Positions 26,101 to 37,896 of a stretch of DNA of 64,000 bases are shown one piece after another; the stretch's first letter is position 1; every line of letters starts with the position of its first letter. Origin of the DNA: Durusdinium trenchii (taxonomy: Eukaryota > Sar > Dinophyceae > Suessiales > Symbiodiniaceae); contig CAXAMN010003669.1 of assembly GCA_963970005.1 (NCBI GenBank), forward strand, positions 878,453 to 942,452. The letters are read 5' to 3'. The notes under the pieces were generated by a model. That model worked only from the letters and a program-made list of their open reading frames with translations. It was not told the DNA's origin and searched no databases. Position numbers and translations under genes: made by a program.

Positions 26101-26992
26101 TTGCACACCCTATCATCCACCTGAAGGCGTGGAGCTGATTCGATTGGGAAGTCATGGGGCTGGAAAGAAATGGGAAGAATAATTCAAGTACTTGAAATGC
26201 ACCGCACCTCGTTTGTAGAAAGGTTGCGAACCATTGCCAGGCTCTCTGCAATTTCAGCACGCTGTTGAGCTTCCAGAAACATGTCGACAGTGACACCTGT
26301 TTCTTCCTCAACACTGCTAGACGACGAGCTCTGAACCTCAACCCCACCACCATCTTCATGTTTCTTTCCCTTCTGACCTTTGCCTGATTTTTTCTCATCC
26401 GTCTTGCTTTTCTTAACCTTTTTGGAGTCTTCTTTCTTCTTCTTCTTCTGTTTCTTGTCTTTCTTGCTCGAAGGAGCAGCCTCGGCCTCGTCATCAGGTT
26501 CTTCATCATCTCTACGGTTGCCCTTGCATGACCCTAAGATATCAGAGTCATCTTCCTTCTTGGTCTTCTTTGGAACCTGCTTCGCAGCTGGACGTTTCTG
26601 GGCTGGGGCAGTCTCTCCAGGGTCGTCTTGCCCCTCTGAGTTGTCAGCGCCAGAACTCCCCGATCCAGAAATATCACAGCGCTGGAGAAGTCCTAGAAGA
26701 TTGGAGAGACATGAGACATGGATTCAGTAGCCAGGATGGAGAATAGTTTGGACACTGAAAAAAATCCTAGTCTGAGCGTGTTGAAATGAATCAACATTGG
26801 GCAACTCAGGCATCAAACCAAAAGAAGGGGTCCTGAAGAAGGGGCAGCTGTAGCTTTTGCTTTCGCAACCGGTGGGATGGTATTCACTCGAGGTGCAGAA
26901 GTTGGTCTTGACCCATCCACAAGAGTCTGGTAGTCTTCTATACTGAAGGCAGGCTTGGAAATCACATTGCCTGCCCCTCCAGGCCACGACAT
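23112..26992 (-). CDS. Gene B: Lys/Ser/Ala-rich multi-exon protein, unknown function
   Basis: I do not recognise the family. The first exon begins at ATG 26992 (an in-frame TGA lies just upstream), reading MSWPGGAGNVISKPAFSIED; a GA donor near 26837 joins it in phase to 26208-26692. That exon is acidic, then strongly Lys-rich, with a Ser/Glu tract before VTVDMFLEAQQRAEIAESLA. Further probable exons lie near 25975-26140, 25770-25920, 25480-25610, 25090-25245 (ELGFWDKEDEEGQIEEPIAF), 24800-24985, 24700-24760 and 24560-24640. The last two are clearer: about 23290-23659, with Ala/Lys repeats followed by NNIYSREYHRFKRMGFSAEQ, joining in phase across a GT intron to 23112-23186, which ends at TAG. 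The basic tails suggest nuclear or nucleic-acid contact; that is inference. Middle exon boundaries are approximate. Confidence 0.5.
26208..26692 (-). CDS. Gene B exon 2: charged Lys/Glu/Ser-rich segment
   Basis: A 485-nt exon with an AG acceptor (TTCTAG, then GA) and a GT donor (ACGAG, then GTGCGG). The correct frame runs through poly-Lys/Glu blocks and a Ser tract. A competing Arg-rich frame is open over much of the exon but does not fit the flanking exon phase. Expected to be disordered. Confidence 0.6.
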
Positions 26993-27653
26993 GGCTCAGT
27001 GCAGCTCTCAGAGTTATCCCTCAAAAACAGGCCTGCGGGAGACTGTCATGTTTAGTAGAGCGCAGTTGTGGAGGGTAGTGGAACAGCATGGAGACTGAAG
27101 GAGATTCGTAAGTCAGAGTGATCGTGGCCCACAGTGTTTCAGCTACTCAACAGTTTAGGCATAGGCAGCAGGCTGAGGTCTTTTTTTCGTTTGCTCAACT
27201 CAACCTCACAGCAGGGGTGCACAAGGTTAAGTGTCCAGACCTCTCCGTGTTGCCATTGCAACGGAGACCCCTCAAAAAGGCTGAAGCCGCATACAGAATC
27301 AGAACCAAACATATATAATATAATGGTTGAAGAACATTTTATATAGAATGAATGAAATCAAACCAAAGTCTACTCCTGGTCGTTATATTTACTGAACTCC
27401 TGTATTCAATGCATGCGGCCCAAGCACTTTTTACCCTTTGGTGGAGAGGCTGGAGACATCTCCCTGTTTGAGCGTTTATGTCCTGCTGTTTTTGGGTCTT
27501 TCTTAGTAAGCCTACTCTTTTCAGCATCCCTTTGAGGGCTTAACTTCAAGTCACATAGCCTTGACGAGTAGCGAGGTCATACTTTAGTTCAGTGACACTG
27601 AGTGAACTCTTACACAAACTGACAAGGAACCATCCCTCTCACAGGACACTGAA

Positions 27654-30600
27654 TCACAACATTTTCAAAAGATTGCCCGGCTTCAGCGAAACATTCCCTG
27701 CCATGACTGCGCACGGCCTGACAGGAACCAGCATCGTTGACGGTCCGCCGCTGCCAGCATTGTCCATGTGGATCCTGACAAGGAAAGGGAGGGAAGGGAG
27801 GGAAGGAGGACATGGTGAACAGAATGGCAACATATTATGACAATAAAACTAAATACCAATCAGATTTCATCCTGGCCTCAGCCGCCACAAAACCTTGATG
27901 CTGTTGTTGGACCGGATCTTGGCCATGTTCATCTTTGCCCCAAACGTCAAAGCATTCGCAGCCTGAACAGGGTGTGTGCTGTCAGTGTTTTGCTGCGTAG
28001 TGCTGGTAGTGCTTTTGTTGTGGATTATGTATGTGGAAGATCATTCAATGATCTTGGCATCCCCAATTTGGTGTATGGCAAGTCTTGAAAACTCATGGAC
28101 ACGCCTTCCCCTTCTTCGGCGTCGTCTTTTGGGTCTTTGCATCAAGCACATAGCAAACGCCACCGACAGGTTCCACAGTAAAGTTGCCGGTCTCATTCTT
28201 CGAGAGCTCATGCTCTGCAAGCTTCAAATTCACTTCGCCGTGGTTCTCGAGGCTTTTGAGTAAGTCGTTCAAGGGCATCACCTGCGAGTGAACAAAAAAC
28301 TGTGACGGTGACAGTTTCTTATTATTGGTAACGAAGAAGCTGGTCTTTGTAACTTGATTGTTACAAAAACTAAAGCTCAAAGTTTTTGTAACTTGATTGT
28401 TCCAGAAACTAAACTAAACCTCAAAGTTTAAAACAGCGCCAACCTTGTTCCAGAAACTTGCGCTCTCCAAATGCTCAGGGGATTTGCGCTGCTTCTCCAG
28501 AATCACTTGCACGGTAGAGTCAGTGAACCTGTACTGGAGCCACCTGCCCGCTTCGGATGTGTCACTCATGACATCAGCACCCTCCGAATCTTTGGCATAG
28601 TCGCCACTTCCAAAGCCAAAAAGTTCGGTCGCAGCGTCCACTGTGCATTCAGCAGCGGTTCCAACCCAAAGTGAGGAGTCATCTTCACAGAGTACCAAAA
28701 AGAATTGACCGCAGTTGAGCTGAGTCCTCCCAACGTGCCAGTGGCAAAGTGTTAGGCATTGAACATGGGACCAGGCTCAGAACACATTTAGATTATATAG
28801 ATTAACAAAGAAAAACCTGTTCCAAACTGACACAAGTCCTCTCAGGATGTTGGGCTTCCAGCTCTTCAGTCGACATGGAGGATGACAAGCAAAGACGCTT
28901 GGCTGGCCTTGCCGTCTCCTCCTCTTCGCCCCCATCCTCTGGTGTATCCGCGCCCCGTTTCAATCCCTTGGGATTGAACTCCTGGTCATGCTCACTCTTG
29001 ATCTTTGTCAACTCGTCCGCGAACTGACTGTGCTTCTCAGTCCAGAAGCTGACCAGCGCTTCAGTGATGATCAAATGCCCTTCACCAGTAGCAACTGTAA
29101 CATGGTAAGAAGGTTGAGGAGTGCGCTGGAACTTCTTCAAGTCTGCCAAGGCAGCAGCAAAATCTGGAAAGCCAGGGATGGACATCTCTTTGTTGCGCGC
29201 CATGCTGAACAACTTGTTGGCAAGGAGCCCTCACACGAACTGTGCTGAAGCCCGTGAGTGACACACTGTGGCACATTGAACCTTCTTTCCTGGATATTGA
29301 GCGCGTTCAATCAACATTGTCAACAAATTTGATTCATTTATTGCCCGATTACCCCAAACGGGTTGGAAAAGACATGAAATGGCAAAGAAAGGGTCCTCGA
29401 GCATATTGAGAGAGTGCATAGCTCCCAGCCCATCCATCAAAGCCAAACATGTCCAAGATGATGGTGGAGCACTCAGAACTGGGCATCAACTGCTCGCAGA
29501 TCTTCGCGACAAAGCTGGTGCCCCCACAGTACTGCAGGGATTCCATCATGGAACCATCAATACATAGCAAAAGTAAAAAGGAACCATCAATGAATGGCAA
29601 AAGTTAAATGGAACCATCAATGAATGCGACCCATTTTACTTAGTGCGTTTACTCACTGTCCTGCTTCATCTCCTGCACTTTGGTGAAGCGAGCATCTCCT
29701 CCATACTTGGAATCAGGTCTTGGTGGTTTGACCATCTCTTGGCGCTGAAGCATGCTGACCCCTGTGATCACACCACGACGCCACGCTGAACTACCATGGA
29801 AGATATTCTTGTTGTCGTTGGCCGTGACCAGCAAAAGCTCTTGAAACCCACTACGGTTTCCATACACTGAAGATTCTTCATATGTCAGCATCAAAGGCTT
29901 GACCTGACTGAGATAGTTGACAATTAGAAAGAGGAGATAGTTGAAAAGAGTAGTAAGAAGAGTTCCGAGAACCGTGTGTAGAAAGCCTTGCAAGCTTTTG
30001 TATTCTTCAGGATGTTTGTGGCAGCTGTTAAAACATCCGAACTACCATCCAAGTAACTTTCAAGTTCCGGGCAGTCTCCATGATCATACAGTGCAACCGG
30101 TAGTTGAAGTCTCTTAGAATCGACTCAGCTGTTTTACCACCATCCTCCTCCTCATTCTCTGACTGGTTACCCTTGGAGTCCTCACCCTCAGGACCACCTT
30201 GAATTGAATTGAGTTTCATCAGTTTCAGGAAAGATCAGAAGTAAGTAAGATATAGTCGTAAGATATTAGATAGACATGGGTTGGCATAAACTTCAGGAGC
30301 AAAGATGACATCAACGGCATTGCCTGGGGCATCCTCACAGTCAGAACCCTCAGCTTTGACTTCGGACCTAGGCTCAGAGGACACAAGGAGGACACCATAG
30401 GACACCAAGTTATATGTATATATATGACTTATATGTATATATATATATAGCACATTGTGAGAAAGGTTGACGTTATTATATATATATTATATATTGTATG
30501 TATGTAAAGCACATGGTATGGGCTCACACCCATACAAAATAGCTGACATTGGCTGACGACTGAGTCATTGACTTTGTTGGTGAAGAACGAAGGTCACCAG

Positions 30601-33600
30601 CACGGTTAGGTAGCGCCACAATTGCCACAAACGATTTTGGGAAGGCGCTGCTCAATGCAGTCAGCTGTTGCATGCAAAAGTGCATTTTGTCAACCGACAA
30701 AATGCCTTGGGTTGTCATGTTGAAGAACCCCAGGATGCATTCGGAGCCATTTCGCTGGCCAACGAGAGCATTGCCAATCCACGGCTGCAGTCTGGCTTCC
30801 AGAATGCCGCTCGTGTCGGTGGTGGCTTCTGGACCTTGTGTTCAAAGTCAGAAGTTTGATTTAATTTGTGTCATGGAAAACACCCATGAGGACCATGCAC
30901 GAGGACAATGCGCTAGCTTAGCTTGATTTGGCATTTTCCAAGGGGCTGCAAGTGGTTGTTTTGGCATTCTGAACGCCAACGCTCCATGTTGGGCATATGT
31001 CCGTGCACTGCTCGTTCACCAACTTCCATGCAACATCATGCATTTTCTGGGCAGGGTTCCAGGGCCGCAGGAAAATTAAGACTCATTATCCAATGTTTTG
31101 CGATCCACCTACTATGTATTGACCATTTTCCTAAATGAGGAGGTTTTATCTTTTTGTATGCCTGAGACTTTTGACGCTCAGCGCCTCCAGGCTTGAAACC
31201 ACTGCCGTTCTGGCCTTGGCCTCGTCGCCAGATGAGGCCAGCAGATAGCGCCGGTGCGTTAGCTGGTCGTTTTGTAGGTTGGTCTTGAACAGTTCGAATC
31301 CAGCTTGGAGAGATGACTGCAATGCAGAATGGATTCGGCTCTGCGCCTTGTTGATCTCAGCCTCTTGCAGAATGCCCTGACTCTCAAGTACAAAGCTCAA
31401 TTTCTGCCACTCCCATCCACTCTCGGCTGTTTTAGCATGTGCTTTCAGCTCTGCGTCCAGGGACCTTGGGAATCTTTGCTGGAAGGCTGGACAGAGTTTC
31501 ATGTCTGGGCGTGGCGGAGTTCGATGACAGGGTTTCCCAAATCTGGCGGAATTCGATGACGGGGTTTCCCAAATCTGGCGGAATTCGATGACGGGGTTTC
31601 CCAAATCTGGCGGAATTCGATGACGGGGTTTCCTAAATCTGGCGGAATTCGATGACGGGGTTTCCCAAATCCGGCGGAATTCGATGACGGGGTTTCCCAA
31701 ATCTGGCGGAGGTTGATACCGCGGTTTTTAAAAACCACAGTACAACTTCCTAGTCACAATCGCTGGTTTCATTGGAAACCATGTAAAATTTGAAGTTGAG
31801 ATGTTCCTCCAAAATATCTCTCGCATTGAAAATTCCACAGTACAGAATCATAAGTTAAAAATTAGGGAGGTATAAATCCAATCTTGTTTTGGGAGAGCTC
31901 CTCATGACTGGTCATATTTTTTTCTTATTGCCAGTACCGCGGAATTTTCAAACCACTGTATGATTTGGAGTTTTTCCCAAACTCAAGATTATGACCGGTT
32001 TTGAAAATCTGGGCGGGAAGAAATACATGGTTTTGCAAAATCTGGGCGGGAAGAAATACATGGTTTTGCAAAATCTTTGGAGAACAAATACATGGTTTTC
32101 CATCTAGATCTGAACCCTGTAAAGGACACTTCTAGTGGAATTGGCGAGGCACCCAGTAGCAAACATAGTTTCCAATTTGGCGAAGCTCTCTCCATCACCC
32201 AGATGCAGCCTGAGCGGTTCCTTGATCGCCGACCACAAGCAGCAAACCAGCATCAGGTCTTGCATCGCTGGCAAATCACGCTGCGCCAGTTTCTCAGGTT
32301 GGAATGATGGGGGCAGTTAGCTCAGTATTCAGCACCTAATGACACGCTGTCTTAACACCATACAATCATTGGTAACATCCCCCATGACTCACTGATTGAC
32401 ATCCCCAATGTCCTTGACCTTGACTGGCGAGTTCGTGCTGGCTTTCTTGCAGAAGTCATTGAAAACACGGTTAGCCCAAAGGATCGTGGCTTCTGCAGTC
32501 ACGGTCTGCAAGGGATCAAGGATGATCAAAGGATCAAACATGAACAAAGGTTTAGTGAGTCCAAATGACATGACAAAGTTTGACCGCCAGGCGCTTCGCC
32601 TTTGTGTTCCGCCACCAGGCATCGAGGCCAGCGCTGCCCAGGAAATGCCCTGGCACATAGTAGTCGTCGGCCATGTTGTCCAGGGTCCATGCTGATCAGG
32701 GGATACACCCAGGATGTGAATTCAAGGAAAGCAGGACACTGCTAGACGTTCAAGGTAAAACTGTTTACCCTACCGTGTTCCCATTTGAACAGGTCTCCAG
32801 ACTGCTTCATGAGCTCCAAAAGATCAGTTGGGCACCTAATCACTGCATAGATGATCTTCTTCAGGTCCTCCTTGATCCTGAAAGCCTGAAAGACTATATT
32901 TGATTGGCAGTCCTTTCAAGCAGTTTAAGGCATTTGACGGAAGTGATACAGGAGTAAGACAATAGGACTTGCCTTGCTTGCTAGTCTGTTGTAGTCGGCA
33001 ATGGAACTGAAAAGCAAGTCCCGGATTGCAGCCCGCTTGTTGCTGAGCCGCTTCACCCGAACAGCCTCCTGGAACAATGGTAACAACAATGACAAGAGGA
33101 CCAACACGTGAAAGTGAAGTGCCATCAACACACATTGTTTTGGAACTCACCTTGAAAAAGAGGGTCAGCTCCAATGGTCCAGGCTTTTGCTTCTCACTAG
33201 TTCTGTTCGCGAGGCCTGAGGTTAAGGCAACTAAAAAGACACAAACAAGTTCACATGTCTTGTTGGTGCGTGTTTGAGAATGTTCAGGTGTTTTATGGTG
33301 TTTTGAAGATGTTTGAAGCTTGAGTTAAGGCACTCAAAGCTTCATACATGCATTGCTCTGGGGAGTCGAAGTGCACATAGTTCACACGTATGTACTTCAG
33401 GGAAGCAATGAGTTCCACCATCTCCTGGTCCCCTGAAATGTCCGCTGGAGTGATAGCCTAGCACAGCAAGGAAAGCAGCTTGTGAAGCCCTAAAACTAAT
33501 TAAGCAGGCAGCGACAGTAAATGGACCGAGAAGCTAAGTGATCAAGCAAAGCAAACACTGCGTGCACCATTACAGCTTTTGCATGGCCGTCAATGTACTC

Positions 33601-34405
33601 GACACTGAACAAAGGCAACTGCTTGCCGGAGCCAGCAAGTTCAACTGGGAACTTTATCTCCAGCGCCTCCCGCTCCGCCTCATAACCTCTCTGAACGATC
33701 GAGCTAAAGTGTGCTCGGATTGCAACATTACTTGGAAATTTTCCAACAGCTCCGTATTTCGCACTCTCATTCATTGAGAGATGGTGAGGGTGGACGTACA
33801 CATTCTTGCGCGTAGACACTGGCACTAGGTTCATCACTCCAGGACAAGGCCCTCTTGTCGCTAAGGCATCAGCGACCTCTGTCAGGCTGAAGAAGTCAAG
33901 CATCACCTGACAAAGTGAAGGGTGCAACAATACTGTCCACTCTTGAACTGGTTTATAGCTGTGACAAACTCTGCGCCTTTGCGAACCCCCGCTGCGTTGT
34001 CTCATCCACGTTGTACTTGTCCGAGATGAACTTGCCCATGTTCATCGATGAAGTGACCTGCGACCAGTGATGGAAATTCTTCCTGTTTGATCTCACTTCC
34101 TGATGCAGGTCATGTGCGCTACAGCGCCTCTTCCATCGCGCGGATCAGCCGTTCCTTTGTGGTCATGGGCTTATCGATGCCATCAGGCTCTTCCTCCAAA
34201 AAGTGTTTAATGATACAGCAAACAGCGAGGAGTTGACCAAAACAAAAAAGAAAGTATATAAGTCTCAGCGTTATGAACTTGAAGCTTTTTGAATTTGCTT
34301 CAACTCAACCGTTTCCAAGAAGTCCTTCTCTTCCTTCTTCACTTCATGTTCTGGCTTGACCGCCAGAGCCATTGCAACACAGGGGATCCAACTCTTCCTT
34401 GTTTT
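27654..34405 (-). CDS. Gene A: large multi-exon protein of unknown function
   Basis: Not recognised as any named family. The likely start is MALAVKPEHEV in the first exon (34310-34405), behind a TTTCAG site that could accept the spliced leader. Eleven consecutive exons join in frame: 34310-34405, 34128-34193, 33977-34057, 33574-33906, 33334-33457, 33151-33215, 32973-33068, 32774-32885, 32570-32691, 32401-32505 and about 32125-32292. Donors are eight GT and two GC. Later probable exons: about 31162-31480, 30541-30838 (PWIGNALVGQRNGSECILGF), 30060-30219, 29660-29900, 29400-29560 (STIILDMFGFDGWAGSYALS), 28820-29200, 28430-28720 (contains ELFGFGSGDYAKDSEGADVM), 28100-28290 and 27860-27960. The last exon ends NVSLKPGNLLKML at TGA 27654-27656. 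It could be two genes. Exon layout and repeated motifs suggest an expanded dinoflagellate-specific family (inference). Confidence 0.55.
31518..31709. repeat. Six tandem copies of a 32-bp repeat, intronic
   Basis: The unit is AATTCGATGACGGGGTTTCC plus CAAATCTGGCGG. Copies start at 31518, 31550, 31582, 31614, 31646 and 31678; copies 1, 4 and 5 have one or two substitutions, the others are identical. It lies in the intron between gene A exons at about 32125 and 31480. No spacers, so not CRISPR. Confidence 0.95.
32005..32102. repeat. 33-bp tandem repeat, two full copies and one decayed
   Basis: The unit starts AAATCTGGGCGGGAAGAAAT and ends ACATGGTTTTGCA; copies at 32005-32037 and 32038-32070, and a degenerate copy to 32102. 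It shares AAATCTGG with the 32-bp repeat 300 bp away in the same intron, suggesting one composite repeat insertion. Confidence 0.85.
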
Positions 34406-34565
34406 CTGAAACCCGCTGGAAAAACAAGGCAGCAGCAGTTCATAGTCATAATAGTCGATGTTTATTATTATGTATTAGGACGGCGGTGGTGACTGGTTGC
34501 AATCTATTTGCAGGAAGTTCTAATTGAAGCTCAGCACTGGTTTTAGGCCCAGCACTTTCAGTCTT

Positions 34566-37500
34566 TCAGTAGTACCGATGGAATTTCACTCGGAGCCTGC
34601 GTATGTTGTGTGGCTCAGGATCTCTCAGCAAAGCGTGCCCGCGCTGCGCGCCTGGCAGAGGCCCTGCCAGCAAAAAATCCAACTTTCTTGGCTGCGTTCG
34701 CTGTACAGCTACCTTGCCAGCCAATTGCAACAAGTAATGAGCTCCAGGTCCATACTGGGGAAAGTTCTCTTGCAAGTACTCAGCTAACTCGGCCAACTCC
34801 TCTGCGCGTTCTTCCTTGACAGCAACCTGCAAACCTAAGATTGCAAAAAGATTATGACCTCTTTGAATCTGACTTGGTGAGGTATCTTTTGGAGAGAGAA
34901 AGTGCAGGCGGGATGCATCGAGCAGTGGGGCGGGCAAGCTCAGTGAGCGCATTCATGACATCGTCCCTCTTGCATCCAGGAAGGATCAGTAGAGGTTTCT
35001 GGGAAAGTTCACTGTCAGATAGGTAGGCTTTCACGAGGATAAAGACATCATCCCCAGTTTTGTGGTACCAGGAAGGCAAACGTTCATCACAATCTTCTAA
35101 GAGACTGGATGGCATGCCTCATTTTCAACAATCACAAACTGCTGAAAAGTTGCCAAGTCCATTTCCCACAAAAGCAACAGATCTAGTTTTGAGACCATGG
35201 GAGACAGGTACTAAAAACTCGGTTTCTGACTAGGAACAATCACGCCGAATGAAAGTGAAGCTGTGAGGGACCACAGAAGTATCTTTCTTTGTTGGACGTC
35301 TGTATGCACCATAAAGATTGGATATTTGTGGTGTGGAGCCCTGCCAGTCCCTGACGGAGGTGATGTACTCCACTTGGAAATCCAGACCTTTCTTCGTGAA
35401 GAGCGGGCCGACTTTGGTTCGAAGAAGCCTGAGCTGAGGGCCCGGACTGCCCAGTCAGAAAAATGTCTTTTGCGATTTGAGTGAGAATGTTGAGATTGGA
35501 TTGAGGTTGTGGCTCCACTACGTCCATAGGTGTTTGCCTAGGCAAAGACTTTTTTACTCAAGGAAAGTAAGTTGGTAAGGTTTAGTGCAAAAGACATGCA
35601 GTTGGTAAGGATAGGACAGGGATTCGTCGCCCTCACGCACAAATCTTGATAGGAGGCCAAAATAGGCATCTCAGGATCGATGTGAAACCAAGTCAAATTT
35701 CCACATGACATGCAACCAGATGCAGTTGTGTCAGTTGTTAGCAACCAAGGTGCCGATATCTTCATGGGTGTGACCTACTGGAAGGTGCCCTTGGGTCACT
35801 GTCCGGCAAAACCCAGTCAGTGTGATCATCGCGCAATACGCTCCGAAGAGTCCATTCTTTACTTCCTGAGAAGTTGCAACATAGGAGAGAAAGGCATGTG
35901 AGAGTCATGCCTCAACAAGACATCAAACACTTGAAAGCTGGATAGGGCCGAGATTCTTTTGGGGTATTGTCCGCGAATATTTTGATATCTGGAGGAACTG
36001 CTTTGCCCAAACTCTGATGCTTATCGTGGCAACGCTGCAAAGTGCGGTTGAGCGTTTCCAGGACCCAGTTCGTGCCACTTGTTTGGTTTTCGTCTGACAG
36101 GTACGTGTATATGCCAACGCCGTGGACTAATGTAGTTGTGACTTCCAGAGATGGACGCGCTGTTGTGGCAATATCTTTGGGTGGTCTGCCGCGATGGTAC
36201 CTTGGCAGAGCGTATTTAGTACGATCCATGCTGTCGGTGATCAAGCAAAGAATGTCGCCACACGTCTTGGCTCGATTGCGGCATTCATGGTATACTGCTC
36301 GGTCGGCGTACTGCCCAGCAAGGTGGCGAACCAGCTTGTCGCAGGCTTCAGTGTGACTCTGTATGCCTTTTGCGTGCTGGATCTGGCTTTTGAGCTTTGC
36401 GCAAATTGTGCACTTCGAATGGGCGCTAGGAGGGCTGAACTTGAGTTTCTTTTTCCAACCACTCTCATGAAGCACCCGATAGAAAGTGCTGGATGACGCA
36501 ACGTGTTCTCCGGCTGACATTTGATGTGAGCAGTAGAGAGTGTACAAGTCATGATAAGCTCCGTGAGGGAGCCATCTTCTTGGCAAGTGCTCAGGGCCGG
36601 ACCAAAGAACTCCTCTTGCAAGGTCGCTCTCCAATGCACTGTCAACAAGAGCTCTGAGAAGTTTCTGGCGTGCTTCATTTGTAGTTAAATCTGTCGCCTC
36701 TTCCACCTTCAACCTTACAAGAAGATACAACTAACAATGCTTTCTCTTTTGTATCGTATTATGTAAACTAGTAGTGTTTGAGCCAAGTATCTCATGAGGC
36801 AGACTTTCTGCAATGCTAAAGTAGGTCTTCTCCAGGAAACCAACTACAGATGCAGAAGCTTCTGCTGACCGGTGGCCTTTTGAACCTGGGTCTATTTGAT
36901 ATGGTTCAACAAGTGACTGCTCGGTCAGCGAGGTGTACTTGAAAGTTTATGCACTGGCCAAGGGACCAAAAGTACGAGCATCCACCCCCTTGAATGTTCG
37001 CCTTGTTCGCACCAATCGAGAGGCGCTGATACCCAACAAGCTCATGAAGCTCTTTCTGCGCACAGGCCAGCCTCCAGAGGGGGAAGTGGGGAGAGATATG
37101 TGCCAATCAGCCAGGAAGATATATTCAGTTTCATAAACATGCATCATCAATGCACAAAAATCAAAACATAGAGGCCTTCAATAGACCAATGGATCTTAGG
37201 CCGATGTTTCCCAGACTCTTCTGAATCAGAACCATCGCTTTCTTCTTCAGAATCCCTGTTGCGATCATAGGTCCCTGCTTGTTGCATAGACCAGAGCACG
37301 CAGTCTTGTGACACTTTTGGCAATGCCCAAAACAGTGTGATCATTTTCATGACCAAAGTAAATGGAAGACCCTTCTTGCAATTTGTCTTGCAGCATGGTG
37401 CTTTCAAAGCTCGTTTCACCCGTTCAGTATCCTGAGCTTGCCGGGCATAAACAGAATCATCACCAGCCTCATTCCCATCACACATCGCGGTCATTTGGGC

Positions 37501-37688
37501 CAACGCAAGGCCAGAACCATTGGCAAGACCATTGTCGCAGCCTGAGCCAGTCACCCGCCTTTTCTTGGATAACTGGCCCTGGCTGCTGCTGCTGCTGCTG
37601 CTGCCGGCAGAGTCACTGTCAGACTCAGAAGTTCCACCGGTCTCATCTTCAGACGATGATGTTTCAGTATCAGAACCGCTTCGAGGGG
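34566..37688 (-). CDS. DUF7869-type (transposase-like) protein, ten exons
   Basis: Ten exons join with fully consistent phase: 37176-37688, 36955-37071, 36792-36891, 35957-36713, 35754-35865, 35639-35669, 35519-35537, 35244-35433, 34942-35096 and 34566-34826, about 750 residues to TGA. The N-terminus is acidic with a poly-Ser run from (CTG)n, then a Cys cluster CCKTNC. Exon 2 has RKSFMSLLGISASRLVRTRR. Exon 4 carries a Cys pair (CTICAKLK), then LITDSMDRTKYALPRYHRGR and IKIFADNTPK. Exon 5 ends in GHLPVGHTHEDI, completed as D-A-Y-F by exon 6. The pattern D..MD, ADNT and GHTHEDID is what I know from DUF7869 proteins, abundant in dinoflagellates and thought to derive from an RNase H-like transposase; activity here is unproven. 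In-frame stops between exons fall inside short introns. The initiator exon upstream of 37688 was not found. Confidence 0.75.
35519..35669 (-). other. Two micro-exons of 31 and 19 nt in the DUF7869 gene
   Basis: Exons 35639-35669 (completing D, then AYFGLLSRF) and 35519-35537 (QTPMDV) are needed to keep phase and restore the family pattern HEDIDAYFGLLSRFVQTPMD. Donors are GC and GT. The join was made by frame and pattern, without transcript evidence. Confidence 0.6.
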
Positions 37689-37896
37689 CTCAATATCTTC
37701 TCAACATGGCAGCGACCCCAAAATGACTAGTCTCATTGGCCAGAAACGGCATTGGTCAGGGGCACCTATAGAGATTTTTCTCAAAGACCACAACTTGTGA
37801 ACAAGTCTTTGTTATTCATATTATTCTTTTTTTGTGCAAAGGGCAGTTGATCCAGCTTTTTTTCAATCCTCCCTGCAAAGCGTTCGATTCACCAGC

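Noticed and set aside
31270-31295. tRNA B-box-like GTTCGAATCC
   Set aside because: It lies in a coding exon of gene A and no A box or cloverleaf arms were found.
31518-31709. Possible CRISPR array
   Set aside because: The 32-bp units are directly adjacent with no spacers, in a eukaryotic intron.
36716-36960. DUF7869 gene as a pseudogene because of in-frame TAA and TAG
   Set aside because: Both stops fall inside short introns with GT-AG or GA-AG ends, and phase continues across them.
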